From: Chloroflexota bacterium | GTDB lineage: Bacteria; Chloroflexota; Dehalococcoidia; UBA2247; JAUWOP01 | Assembly (NCBI GenBank): GCA_030612045.1 | Contig: JAUWOP010000007.1 | Coordinates: 1-41,388 of the forward strand | Reading direction: 5' to 3' | Length of the DNA: 41,388 bases | Part shown: piece after piece, positions 1 to 7,909 of the stretch | Numbering within the stretch: the first letter of the stretch is position 1 | Layout: every line of letters begins with the position of its first letter | Position numbers and translations under genes: made by a program | The notes under the pieces: model-generated | What the model saw: only the letters and a program-made list of their open reading frames with translations | Database searches by the model: none | Told to the model about the DNA's origin: nothing

Positions 1-4
1 GCTA

Positions 5-442
5 ATGGATAGCACAAGTGTTATAGACAGCGCAAGCGTTACAAAAAAAGGATTTCAACCCCGTCTGGTAGGTTTCCTGTGTAACTGGTGTAGTTACGCT
101 GGTGCTGATATGGCAGGCACCAGTCGCATGACCTACCCCACCAATATCCGAATCATTCGGGTGCCCTGTTCGGGGCGAGTTGACCCTCTCCTGATAATCA
201 AGGCTTTTCAACAGGGAGCCGATGGGGTTCTGGTGGCTGGCTGTCACCCCGGCGACTGCCATTATATCAATGGCAACTACTTTGCCCGTCGTCGTCTGGC
301 AGTATTCCGCTCCCTTCTGGGGTTCATAGGGATTGATGAGAGGCGTCTGCGAGTAGCGTGGGTCTCAGCAGCTGAAGGCAAGAGATTTCAGGGAGTAATT
401 ACCTCCTTCACCGAGGAAGTAACCAGGTTGGGACCAGCATAG
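5..442 (+). CDS. MvhD/FlxD-like iron-sulfur subunit (methyl-viologen-reducing hydrogenase delta subunit family)
   Basis: Translation QPRLVGFLCNWCSYAGADMAGTSRMTYPTNIRIIRVPCSGRVDPLLIIKAFQQGADGVLVAGCHPGDCHYINGNY matches the MvhD family pattern (CNWCSYAGAD, VPCSGRVDP, GCHPGDCHY). Confidence 0.93.
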   Translation: MDSTSVIDSASVTKKGFQPRLVGFLCNWCSYAGADMAGTSRMTYPTNIRIIRVPCSGRVDPLLIIKAFQQGADGVLVAGCHPGDCHYINGNYFARRRLAVFRSLLGFIGIDERRLRVAWVSAAEGKRFQGVITSFTEEVTRLGPA

Positions 443-465
443 TACTATAAATGAGGGTGGTTGTT

Positions 466-996
466 ATGTTCTGCAGGAGTTGTGGGAGTGAACTACCCGA
501 AGGAACGAAGTTCTGTACCTCGTGTGGTGTGGGACCCTCTGAAGGGAATAAGTTTTGTAGTGTATGCGGTGCTGAGGTACAACCTGGAGCTGAAGTTTGC
601 GTAAAGTGTGGGGTAAGACTAGCAGAACCAGAGATTTTGATCGAAAAAGAGGGCGGGGGAGCTATGTTCTGCTGGAATTGTGGAAAGGAGCTACCTGAAG
701 GAGCAGAATTCTGCTCCTCGTGCGGGGCCAGTCTACTCAAGGGCGAAGTGAGGCTGGCGAGATCAGAAGCAGCAGAAGTTTCAGGAGTTTCAGAGAAATC
801 AAGACTTGCTGTTACTCTGCTTGCCTGGTTTCTGGGAGAATTTGGTGTCCACCGCTTTTATCTAGGGAAGATCGGAACCGGAATAGCGATGCTCTTCACT
901 CTAGGTGGTCTTGGGATTTGGGCCCTGATCGACTTTATTTTCGCGGTTTCAGGTAAAATGAAGGATAAAGAGGGCATGATTATTGAGAAGTGGTAG
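466..996 (+). CDS. Multiple zinc-ribbon plus TM2-domain membrane protein
   Basis: Repeated CxxC zinc ribbons (FCRSCG..FCTSCG, FCSVCG..CVKCG, FCWNCG..FCSSCG), then a TM2-like domain (LLAWFLGEFGVHRFYLGKIGTGIAMLFTLGGLGIWALIDFI). Start at 466 preferred (SD-like gagggtgg upstream); track start is 451. Confidence 0.88.
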   Translation: MFCRSCGSELPEGTKFCTSCGVGPSEGNKFCSVCGAEVQPGAEVCVKCGVRLAEPEILIEKEGGGAMFCWNCGKELPEGAEFCSSCGASLLKGEVRLARSEAAEVSGVSEKSRLAVTLLAWFLGEFGVHRFYLGKIGTGIAMLFTLGGLGIWALIDFIFAVSGKMKDKEGMIIEKW

Positions 997-1020
997 GAAT
1001 TCTAGTAATCGTTCACCCAG

Positions 1021-1098
1021 TGTCTTTGCGAGGGGCAGAGCCCCGAAGCAATCTCATTCCCTCACCACCGAGATTGCTTCGCTTCGCTCGCAATGACA
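1021..1098. repeat. REP/MITE-like palindromic intergenic repeat
   Basis: Inner perfect inverted repeat GAAGCAATCTC (1045-1055) / GAGATTGCTTC (1070-1080); outer near-perfect GTCTTTGCGAG (1022-1032) / CTCGCAATGAC (1087-1097). Confidence 0.8.
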
Positions 1099-1177
1099 TG
1101 GCGAAGGGCTCGTAATAACAGGGAAATAAGGGAGTGAGGCTTAACCTAGAAAAGAAGGGTTAGTTAGCGTAAGCGTT

Positions 1178-2032
1178 ATGGAAAAGCAGATTCGGGATAA
1201 GGCTAAAGAATTACTCAGTAGCCAGGCGGTAGACTGTGTTATCGGCTACGGGCGAGCTACCGATGGAGTAACCTCTCGTCCATTGTTTGTCTATGAGCCT
1301 GAGAAGGCAGACGAGCTTATCTTCGATAAGACCTGTACCCATAACCTGACCAAGTATCTCTTGAATCGCAAGGGGAAGAAGACAGGTATCGTGGTCAAGG
1401 GCTGTGACTCACGGGCAATCAATGTGCTCCTTAATGAGGAGCAAATCAAGCGAGAAGAGGTCTCTATTATTGGTGTGGTCTGTGAGGGGATAGTAGAGGT
1501 AAGCTGGAACCAGGTTAGTGAGATACTTCAGACTCGCTGCCGCTATTGCCACCAGCATGCCCCGTTGGTCTATGACTTCCTGGCAGGAGAGCCTATAAAG
1601 GAGTTGCTACCCACCGGGGAGGAGCACCCTGCTGTTACTGAGATAGAGGCTAAATCACTAGAAGAGAGGGAGGCTTTCTGGTCAGAGCATTTCGACCGCT
1701 GCTGCCGTTGCTATGCCTGCCGTCAGGTTTGTCCTGGCTGCTATTGCACGGAGTGCTTTGTAGATAGTCTGGACCCGTTGTGGGTAGGCATCAGGATTGC
1801 TCCCGCAGAAAACCAGATATGGCACTCTATCCGTGCCTTCCACCTTGCCGGGAGGTGCGCTGGCTGTAATGAATGTGAGCGGGTCTGCCCGATGAATATC
1901 CCTCTTAGATTGCTCAACCGTAAACTGGCAAATACAGTAGAGGAACTCTTTAACTTCCAGGCAGGACTTAATGCTGAGGAGATGCAACCCCTGGGCACCT
2001 TTATCAAGGAAGAGAATGTGGGAATAGGATAA
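1178..2032 (+). CDS. 4Fe-4S dicluster oxidoreductase subunit (FlxC / FrhB-FdhB-related)
   Basis: Two ferredoxin-type clusters, CCRCYACRQVCPGCYC and CAGCNECERVCPMNIP; N-terminal GVVCEGIV-type region typical of Hdr/Flx-linked subunits; next to MvhD. Confidence 0.8.
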   Translation: MEKQIRDKAKELLSSQAVDCVIGYGRATDGVTSRPLFVYEPEKADELIFDKTCTHNLTKYLLNRKGKKTGIVVKGCDSRAINVLLNEEQIKREEVSIIGVVCEGIVEVSWNQVSEILQTRCRYCHQHAPLVYDFLAGEPIKELLPTGEEHPAVTEIEAKSLEEREAFWSEHFDRCCRCYACRQVCPGCYCTECFVDSLDPLWVGIRIAPAENQIWHSIRAFHLAGRCAGCNECERVCPMNIPLRLLNRKLANTVEELFNFQAGLNAEEMQPLGTFIKEENVGIG

Positions 2033-3045
2033 TGACGCAAATTATATCTAAAAGTGACCTGATAACCTGGCTCAACAAATTAGCTGAGAGCCATGTTCTT
2101 ATTGGACCAGTCAATGATAACGCTGGAGTAACCCTTTTCCGAAAGGTCTCCCAGGCAGAGGAAATTGCCTTCGACTTTACTAATACCACCCTTTCTCCCA
2201 AGGAATGGTTCTTCCCCCCTACAGAGACCCTGTTTACTGTAGAGAGGAAGGATGGACAGGTTGAGCTAGTGCCGGCGGAGGATGTTGAGGCAAAGGTTAT
2301 CTTTGGGATGCGTCCCTGCGATGCCAGGGGTATTGCACTGCTGGACAAGCCCTTCCTGAACGAACCAGCCGATACCCTCTACCAGCAGCATCGTGATAAA
2401 ACTGCCCTGATAGGTCTCTCCTGCCGTGAGGTTCTCCCCGAATGTTTCTGCACCTCCATGGGCACGGCTCCTGATGATTCCTCAAATATGGATATATTAT
2501 TAACCGAGGTGGCAGATGGTTATATTATCCAGGTCGTTACCGAAAAGGGTGCGGCATTACTAGCAGAGTGCCCTGAAGGTTTGCTGAAACAGTCTGAGGT
2601 AACCCCTCCCGCTCTCTCTTCCGCGGCAACGGTACCCATTGAAGGTATCACAGAGATAATGGCGGAGAACTTTGATAATGTCTACTGGGAACGGCTGGCT
2701 GACCGTTGTCTCCATTGTAATCTATGTGCCTATGTCTGTCCTACTTGCTACTGTTTCGATGTGCGGGATTATAATGACAAAGGGAAGGTGGAACGGGTGC
2801 GGACATGGGAGAGCTGCCAGTCCTCGGGGTTCACTCGCATTGCGGGAGGGTATGACCGCCGTGCTGGCAAAGCCCCTCATCTCAGGCAGCGTTTCTATCA
2901 TAAATTATTCTACTTCCCTGCTGAGTTTGGCTCTGTTGCCTGTGTGGGCTGTGGTAGATGTGTAAAGGCATGTCCGGTGAATGTAGACATCCGAGAGGTT
3001 ATTATGGATGTTCATAATCTGGGAGGGCAAAGTGGACAGCAGTAA
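2032..3045 (+). CDS. 4Fe-4S dicluster protein, sulfhydrogenase beta / AsrA / FlxB-like
   Basis: VIFGMRPCDARGIALLDKPF motif and two clusters CLHCNLCAYVCPTCYC and CVGCGRCVKACPVNVD; TAATG overlap with the previous gene. Confidence 0.85.
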   Translation: MTQIISKSDLITWLNKLAESHVLIGPVNDNAGVTLFRKVSQAEEIAFDFTNTTLSPKEWFFPPTETLFTVERKDGQVELVPAEDVEAKVIFGMRPCDARGIALLDKPFLNEPADTLYQQHRDKTALIGLSCREVLPECFCTSMGTAPDDSSNMDILLTEVADGYIIQVVTEKGAALLAECPEGLLKQSEVTPPALSSAATVPIEGITEIMAENFDNVYWERLADRCLHCNLCAYVCPTCYCFDVRDYNDKGKVERVRTWESCQSSGFTRIAGGYDRRAGKAPHLRQRFYHKLFYFPAEFGSVACVGCGRCVKACPVNVDIREVIMDVHNLGGQSGQQ

Positions 3046-3865
3046 TCCCTTTATTCCCCATCTAGCCACTATACAGAGTGTGACTGACCTGACCTCTGAT
3101 GTTAAGCTGTTCAGGATAGAATTGAATGACCCTGCTGTTCAGGAGAATTTTGATTACAAGCCGGGGCAGTTTGCTTTTGTTTCTGCCTTCGGGATAGGTG
3201 AGTCTCCTTTTTGTATTACCTCAGTAGCGCATCTCAGCGAGGGATTGGAGTTCGCTATACGCCGTGTTGGTACTGTTACTAATAGTCTCCATGAGCTTGA
3301 GGAAGGAGCAATCGTAGGTGTGCGTGGTCCCTATGGCAACAATTTCCCTCTGAAGGATTACGAGGGAAAGAACATCTTCATTATTGGTGGTGGAATTGGT
3401 ATGGCGCCGCTGCGTCCAGTTATAAATTTTATCCTTGGCCACAGAGATTCTTATGGTGACCTGCTCGTAATTAATGGAGCTCGCACCCCTCAAGACCTGG
3501 TTTTCGCTCCTGAATTTGATACTTGGTCACAGTCGCCTAATGCTAAACTGGAGCTTACTGTTGATAGGGGTGATGAGAATTGGACAGGGCGGGTAGATCT
3601 TGTCCCCAATGTAGTTAAGGAAATCAAACCTTCACCTGAGAATACTATAGCGATTACCTGTGGTCCTCCCATTATGATACGGTTTACTCTTGCAGCTCTA
3701 AAGGAACTGGGTTTTGCTCCTCGTCAGATTGTTACCACTTTAGAAGGGAATATGAAGTGTGGCTTGGGTAAGTGTGCCCGCTGCAATGTGGGGGACAAGT
3801 ATATCTGTAAGGATGGACCCGTCTTCAACTTCGAGCAGATTTCCTCACTCTTCGAAGAAGCCTAG
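3032..3865 (+). CDS. FAD/NAD(P)-binding reductase subunit, sulfhydrogenase gamma / AsrB / FlxA-like
   Basis: GQFAFVSAFGIGESPF (flavin site), GGGIGMAPLRPVI (nucleotide site), C-terminal [2Fe-2S] type Cys motif CGLGKCARCNVGDKYIC. GTG start at 3032 preferred (GGGAGG upstream); ORF track begins 3008. Confidence 0.88.
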   Translation: MDSSNPFIPHLATIQSVTDLTSDVKLFRIELNDPAVQENFDYKPGQFAFVSAFGIGESPFCITSVAHLSEGLEFAIRRVGTVTNSLHELEEGAIVGVRGPYGNNFPLKDYEGKNIFIIGGGIGMAPLRPVINFILGHRDSYGDLLVINGARTPQDLVFAPEFDTWSQSPNAKLELTVDRGDENWTGRVDLVPNVVKEIKPSPENTIAITCGPPIMIRFTLAALKELGFAPRQIVTTLEGNMKCGLGKCARCNVGDKYICKDGPVFNFEQISSLFEEA

Positions 3866-4923
3866 CTCCCCAGGTGCATGCTGCTTACCTGCTCTATATT
3901 ATGCATCTTCTTAACTTGCGACAAAATCCCATCTATATTTGGTGTTTGGTGAGGGGTATCAGGTGCACCAAGTGAGTCGTAGGTTTGAGTCTCCCCCAGG
4001 AGCACCTCGAAACTTGCCCTTACGGAATAAGGTAGAGCTTCAGGGTGATACCCCCCCTCAAGGACAAGAACCAACTTTCCATCACAAGTCTCATCTGCAA
4101 GAGCCTTGAGGATATATGTCAGTTGGGCATAACCACTTGTGGTTAGCTGCATTGAGGCAATAGTATCCTTCCAGTGAGCATCATATCCTGCTGAAACCAG
4201 TATCAGTTGAGGATTAAAAGCTAGAGCCCGAGGCACCAGAATTTCATTGTATGCTCTCAGATACTCAATATCACCACATCCTGCCGGTAGGGGAACATTA
4301 AGAGTAAAACCCTTCCCCTCGTCTCTTCCTATTTCCTCTGCCCGACCGCTTCCTGGGTAGAAGGGGAACTGATGGGTGGAGAAGTAGAGCACATGAGGAT
4401 TGGAATAGAAGGTATCTTGAGTGCCATTACCGTGGTGCACATCAAAATCCGCAATAAGGATACGCTCCAGGGAGTATTTTTCCAGTGCATTCCTGGCAGC
4501 GACTGCAATGTTATTAAACAGGCAGAAGCCCATAGCCCAGTCCCAGGTAGCGTGGTGGCCTGGAGGCCTTACTAAGGCGAAGGCAGTAGTAACCTCTCCC
4601 TCCATCACTGCCTCAACTGCCTGCATAACACCACCGGCGGCACAGAGAGCCGCTTGATAAGAATCGGGAGAGACTATCGTATCAACATCCAGCCAGCCAC
4701 CCCCTGATTCAGACCTCGCTTTAATATTCGAGATATGTGCCTTGGAATGTACTCGTGCGAGTTCCTCGATGGTAATTTCTCGTGAAGGAATGGCTATGAG
4801 TTGTGCCTTCACCTCACTCTCCTCCAACACACTCATGATATTCCTCAGCCTGTCGGAATTCTCCGGGTGCTGACCTGTATCGTGCTCCAGATAAATATCA
4901 TCGTATACGAAACCAACTGTCAT
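3862..4923 (-). CDS. Histone deacetylase / AcuC-family deacetylase
   Basis: RPPGHHATWDWAMGFCLFNNIAVAAR, IADFDVHHGNGTQDTFYSNP, VSAGYDAHWKD, LEGGYHPEAL: complete zinc deacetylase motif set. Confidence 0.95.
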   Translation of the reverse strand: MTVGFVYDDIYLEHDTGQHPENSDRLRNIMSVLEESEVKAQLIAIPSREITIEELARVHSKAHISNIKARSESGGGWLDVDTIVSPDSYQAALCAAGGVMQAVEAVMEGEVTTAFALVRPPGHHATWDWAMGFCLFNNIAVAARNALEKYSLERILIADFDVHHGNGTQDTFYSNPHVLYFSTHQFPFYPGSGRAEEIGRDEGKGFTLNVPLPAGCGDIEYLRAYNEILVPRALAFNPQLILVSAGYDAHWKDTIASMQLTTSGYAQLTYILKALADETCDGKLVLVLEGGYHPEALPYSVRASFEVLLGETQTYDSLGAPDTPHQTPNIDGILSQVKKMHNIEQVSSMHLGS

Positions 4924-5127
4924 TCTGATATTTCCTCAACTTATCGTCTCTTGGTTTGTGGATAGCCAGAAATACCTTATCCTGCAAGCAGATGCATATT
5001 TGCATATTATAACTGGTATGTCAATGCTCTATCCAAGTACAAAAGTGTCGTAACTCTATGATAATGTCACACTTCACACCGTAATCTTTTTGAGGGGGAA
5101 CTTTAGCCGTAACTGTTCACCACAATA

Positions 5128-5162
5128 GAGTTTGTTGGGTTAGTGAGTAACCCAACAAACTC
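5128..5162. other. Perfect 15-bp stem / 5-nt loop hairpin
   Basis: GAGTTTGTTGGGTTA (5128-5142) gtgag TAACCCAACAAACTC (5148-5162), between two minus-strand genes. Confidence 0.9.
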
Positions 5163-5237
5163 AAAGAACCCAAAACAGCAGCCTGACGGTCAGGGGCAGC
5201 ATTGCCTCTGGCTTGGTTTGTCAGCTACGCGGTGCAG

Positions 5238-5804
5238 CTATATTACTTCCGCTTCTTCCTGTAACCTCTGGAATATTGACTCAACACCTAGCTCTTTTAC
5301 CCAACTGTGTAGATAATTCATGTCCAGCTTTTCGAATTGCACTTCATAAACACGCAAAGCATCCATGAATTGCTTCTCGCTGCCTCCACTTAGTTTAGCC
5401 CAATTCAATTTCGCCAGGATAGTATCCTCGGGGCTAGAAACCACGAGCCTCATCCCCAGCACTTCCTCAACATACCTGCGCGCGAAACGTGAGCGATCAA
5501 AAGGTTCATCTGTCAGTATCCAGAAATCAACCTTGTCGCCCGCGTTCACATCAATCAGGTTGAACATACCTTGCTGAGTTATTGCGTCAAGGATACTTTC
5601 CTCGGATAGATAGTAATCAGGTGAGGAAAAAACCTTGACCAGGTTTATTGCTCCCGCTTGTTGAATCGCGATTACGAAATCTATATCATGGGTAGATCGC
5701 GGCTCTCCCTGCAAGCTTGAAGCAACAGAACCTGTCAGCATATATTCGATCCTGGTGTCATCAAGTACCTGCACAACTTGTCTTAGTAATTCCTGTTGTG
5801 ACAT
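5238..5804 (-). CDS. Nucleotidyltransferase-fold protein (AbiEii / MNT-like)
   Basis: YMLTGSVASSLQGEPRSTHDIDFVI resembles the nucleotidyltransferase GS..S..G..RST.DIDf motif; KVDFWILTDEPFDRSRFARR. Confidence 0.82.
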   Translation of the reverse strand: MSQQELLRQVVQVLDDTRIEYMLTGSVASSLQGEPRSTHDIDFVIAIQQAGAINLVKVFSSPDYYLSEESILDAITQQGMFNLIDVNAGDKVDFWILTDEPFDRSRFARRYVEEVLGMRLVVSSPEDTILAKLNWAKLSGGSEKQFMDALRVYEVQFEKLDMNYLHSWVKELGVESIFQRLQEEAEVI

Positions 5805-5998
5805 TTATTCAGGCGCTCCAAATAGATCTTCTTGATTGCATCATCCGACAAATTGGGGAATCTCTTTTGCAACCCGTGAAAAAACAACCCTCTGGAGAAC
5901 TCGGACAATTCGAAGGACTTGAGCAACCTTGCTTCAGATGTCATGCGACGAAGTGTTTCAATATACAATCTGTGGTTTGGTCGTTCCTTGATGTTCAC
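5783..5998 (-). CDS. Small conserved protein paired with the nucleotidyltransferase
   Basis: 71 aa, PNHRLYIETLRRMTSEARLLKSFELSEFSRGLFFHGLQKRFPNLSDDAIKKIYLERLNKCHNRNY; overlaps the NTase start by 22 nt. Familiar from recall as a small partner of such NTases. Confidence 0.72.
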   Translation of the reverse strand: MNIKERPNHRLYIETLRRMTSEARLLKSFELSEFSRGLFFHGLQKRFPNLSDDAIKKIYLERLNKCHNRNY

Positions 5999-6069
5999 AT
6001 CATGATGCTTTTCAAGTAGATTTTACCGTAACCCGCACAATTCTGTTGTTCACTGGATAGCCTTCTAAC

Positions 6070-6310
6070 CTAACTCAAGTTTACCACAATTTCCTTTCTG
6101 GAAGGAATTTTTGCATGTCTTAGCTTGGCCGCTTCGATATCTCGGATACCTTCCAGCCGAAGCTCCTTAACCCCTCGGTCTTAATATACCCCATGTTTGC
6201 GCTCTGCCCGTCCCTTGGCATGGGGAGAGTTTGCAGGCACAATCCCCACTCCCAGCTTCTATCTTCCCAAACTGCGTCAGCGGCAACTCCCAGGACAGCA
6301 TCATAGAGTT
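6070..6310 (-). pseudogene. Degraded transposase fragment (integrase-core, ISNCY-like)
   Basis: Manual minus-strand translation gives LTQFGK..., then in another frame LGVGIVPANSPHAKGRAERKHGVY*DRGVKELRLEGIRDIEAAK. This is the LTQFGR...GI..IPANSPQAKGRVER.HGVYQDRLVKELRL.GI..IEEA transposase signature, with an in-frame stop and a frameshift. Confidence 0.85.
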
Positions 6311-6656
6311 ACAACAACAATGCTGCTCCAGCTTAACAAAAGAGGGGAAAACCTATACGATGAAGAGGTAATTTTAAATTGGGAGATGATGATAAGAAAG
6401 ATAGGACTAGCAACGACCATTATTTCCTAATAGCACTGCTTGTTATATGTGACGACACAAGTATTTGCGTATAGGATATATGAGGAATTTCTAAATACTA
6501 ATCTCCAAACTCTAAACAAATTCAAATGACCCAAATCACAATCTCAAAACCAGCCATAGCCGTATCTTTTAGGGTGTGTTAGAGCCGCAAGTTAAAGACA
6601 CAAAGCTCTGCAGCTAGTGTAGTGTCTCCTAAATGACTCGACAATGAAGTGCCCCA

Positions 6657-6747
6657 TGTCATTCCCGCCCCGTATCAAGTACGGGGTAAACTCCAGCGGG
6701 AATCCAGAAGGTCCAGGGATGGATTCCGTGTCAAGCACGGAATGACA
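6657..6747. repeat. MITE-like palindromic repeat with 9-bp terminal inverted repeats
   Basis: TGTCATTCC (6657-6665) / GGAATGACA (6739-6747). Two internal hairpins share loop TCAAG: CCCCGTA-tcaag-TACGGGG (6668-6686) and TTCCGTG-tcaag-CACGGAA (6724-6742, overlapping the right terminus). Confidence 0.85.
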
Positions 6748-7134
6748 AACTGTATAGTTATTACAATTACACTACACTAGAAGGTTTTGCTTATTCTAAT
6801 TTGGGTATTATTTAGGATTTAGAACTTAGAGATTAGAGTTTGATTCCAGTGTATGCGCATTTAATTATGTCGTTCTATATAACAGGGAGACCGGAAGCTG
6901 GAGTTACTGGGTGACTAATACGATGCAGCAGGAGGTGGAAAATCCACCACAAGGAAAGAGCATCTTTTACTCCGCCTAGAAATTGCTTGGCTTGTTCTAT
7001 CGTCTGCATTCGTTCATCGTTCATAATCAGCCTCATGTCCCAATTATAAACGAGATGCCCGAACCCTTCAGTATCTCTTATGTTAGAAATCGATGCCCTC
7101 TTCAGGCTCGCCTTGTGTTGGAAGAGACTAAAAG

Positions 7135-7163
7135 TTGACTTCAGCCAATAGTGTTTGTATATT
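7135..7163 (+). promoter_or_regulatory. Putative sigma70-type promoter for the 7204 gene
   Basis: TTGACT (7135-7140), 17-nt spacer, TATATT (7158-7163), about 40 nt upstream of the ATG. Confidence 0.5.
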
Positions 7164-7203
7164 ATTTATTTGGGCTTTTTAGTTAGGTGGAGGAGAAGAG
7201 AAA

Positions 7204-7836
7204 ATGAATGGGTATTTTACACTTGTTACGGTCACAGGGGCGCATCTACAGGAGAAACCAGAAGAGTCTCCAACACGAAAGGATAAGGGCCCAGTTGGTC
7301 TTGGTTTAAACTATGAGTGGGATGGAGAGTTCGTCCTTAAAGAGGGAAGAGAGGTTTCTAGCCTCACCCTTGAAGAGGCTTGTAGGGCTTTAGCCGAAAC
7401 CTGGAGCTTACTGTACCGCAGTGGTTTCCATGCAGCTCTATATTCGGCGAATTTCTCCAAATCCGGGCGATCACTGGTATTTCAGCTATCACAGAGAATC
7501 GCCATACTAGATCCAGAGGGGTATGTGAAAAGGTCAAAACCGACCCATAATCTACCAGCCCATAGACTGCTGAGGGAATCTGAAGAATATGTTCCTCAGA
7601 GCATTAAGCTCGCTGAGGCTAGAGAGTTGGCTAACTACTATCATCCAGAGACCAAAGAGGAACGGATAAGGATTACTGCAGCTATAGCCCAAGCAGCACA
7701 GAATCTTATAGTTCGTGGGAAAGAAGAAGCTGAGCCTCCTTCAGATGAAGAGGTATTAGGTGAGAGCAAAGCTCAACTTACATTAGATCAAAAATTTGGT
7801 ACAGGAGGTTTAGCTGCTTTTACATCAGCTCCTTAG
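7204..7836 (+). CDS. Hypothetical protein upstream of nurA
   Basis: Complete 210-aa ORF with a plausible SD (ggtggaggagaagag) and promoter; no domain recognised. Confidence 0.7.
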   Translation: MNGYFTLVTVTGAHLQEKPEESPTRKDKGPVGLGLNYEWDGEFVLKEGREVSSLTLEEACRALAETWSLLYRSGFHAALYSANFSKSGRSLVFQLSQRIAILDPEGYVKRSKPTHNLPAHRLLRESEEYVPQSIKLAEARELANYYHPETKEERIRITAAIAQAAQNLIVRGKEEAEPPSDEEVLGESKAQLTLDQKFGTGGLAAFTSAP

Positions 7837-7909
7837 GTGTATGGTTTCTCATGTTCTGACTCCTCCCACTGGAAGAAAGGATCATAGAAGGTTTTACGCT
7901 TAACATAAT

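Noticed and set aside
1682-2348. Antisense ORFs over the redox genes
   Set aside because: Opposite well-supported Fe-S proteins; Cys-rich coding strand explains the open frames.
4372-4657. Plus-strand ORFs inside the deacetylase gene
   Set aside because: Antisense shadows of a complete HDAC-family reading frame.
6197-6430. 77-aa plus-strand ORF
   Set aside because: Largely antisense to the transposase remnant and without domain-like composition.
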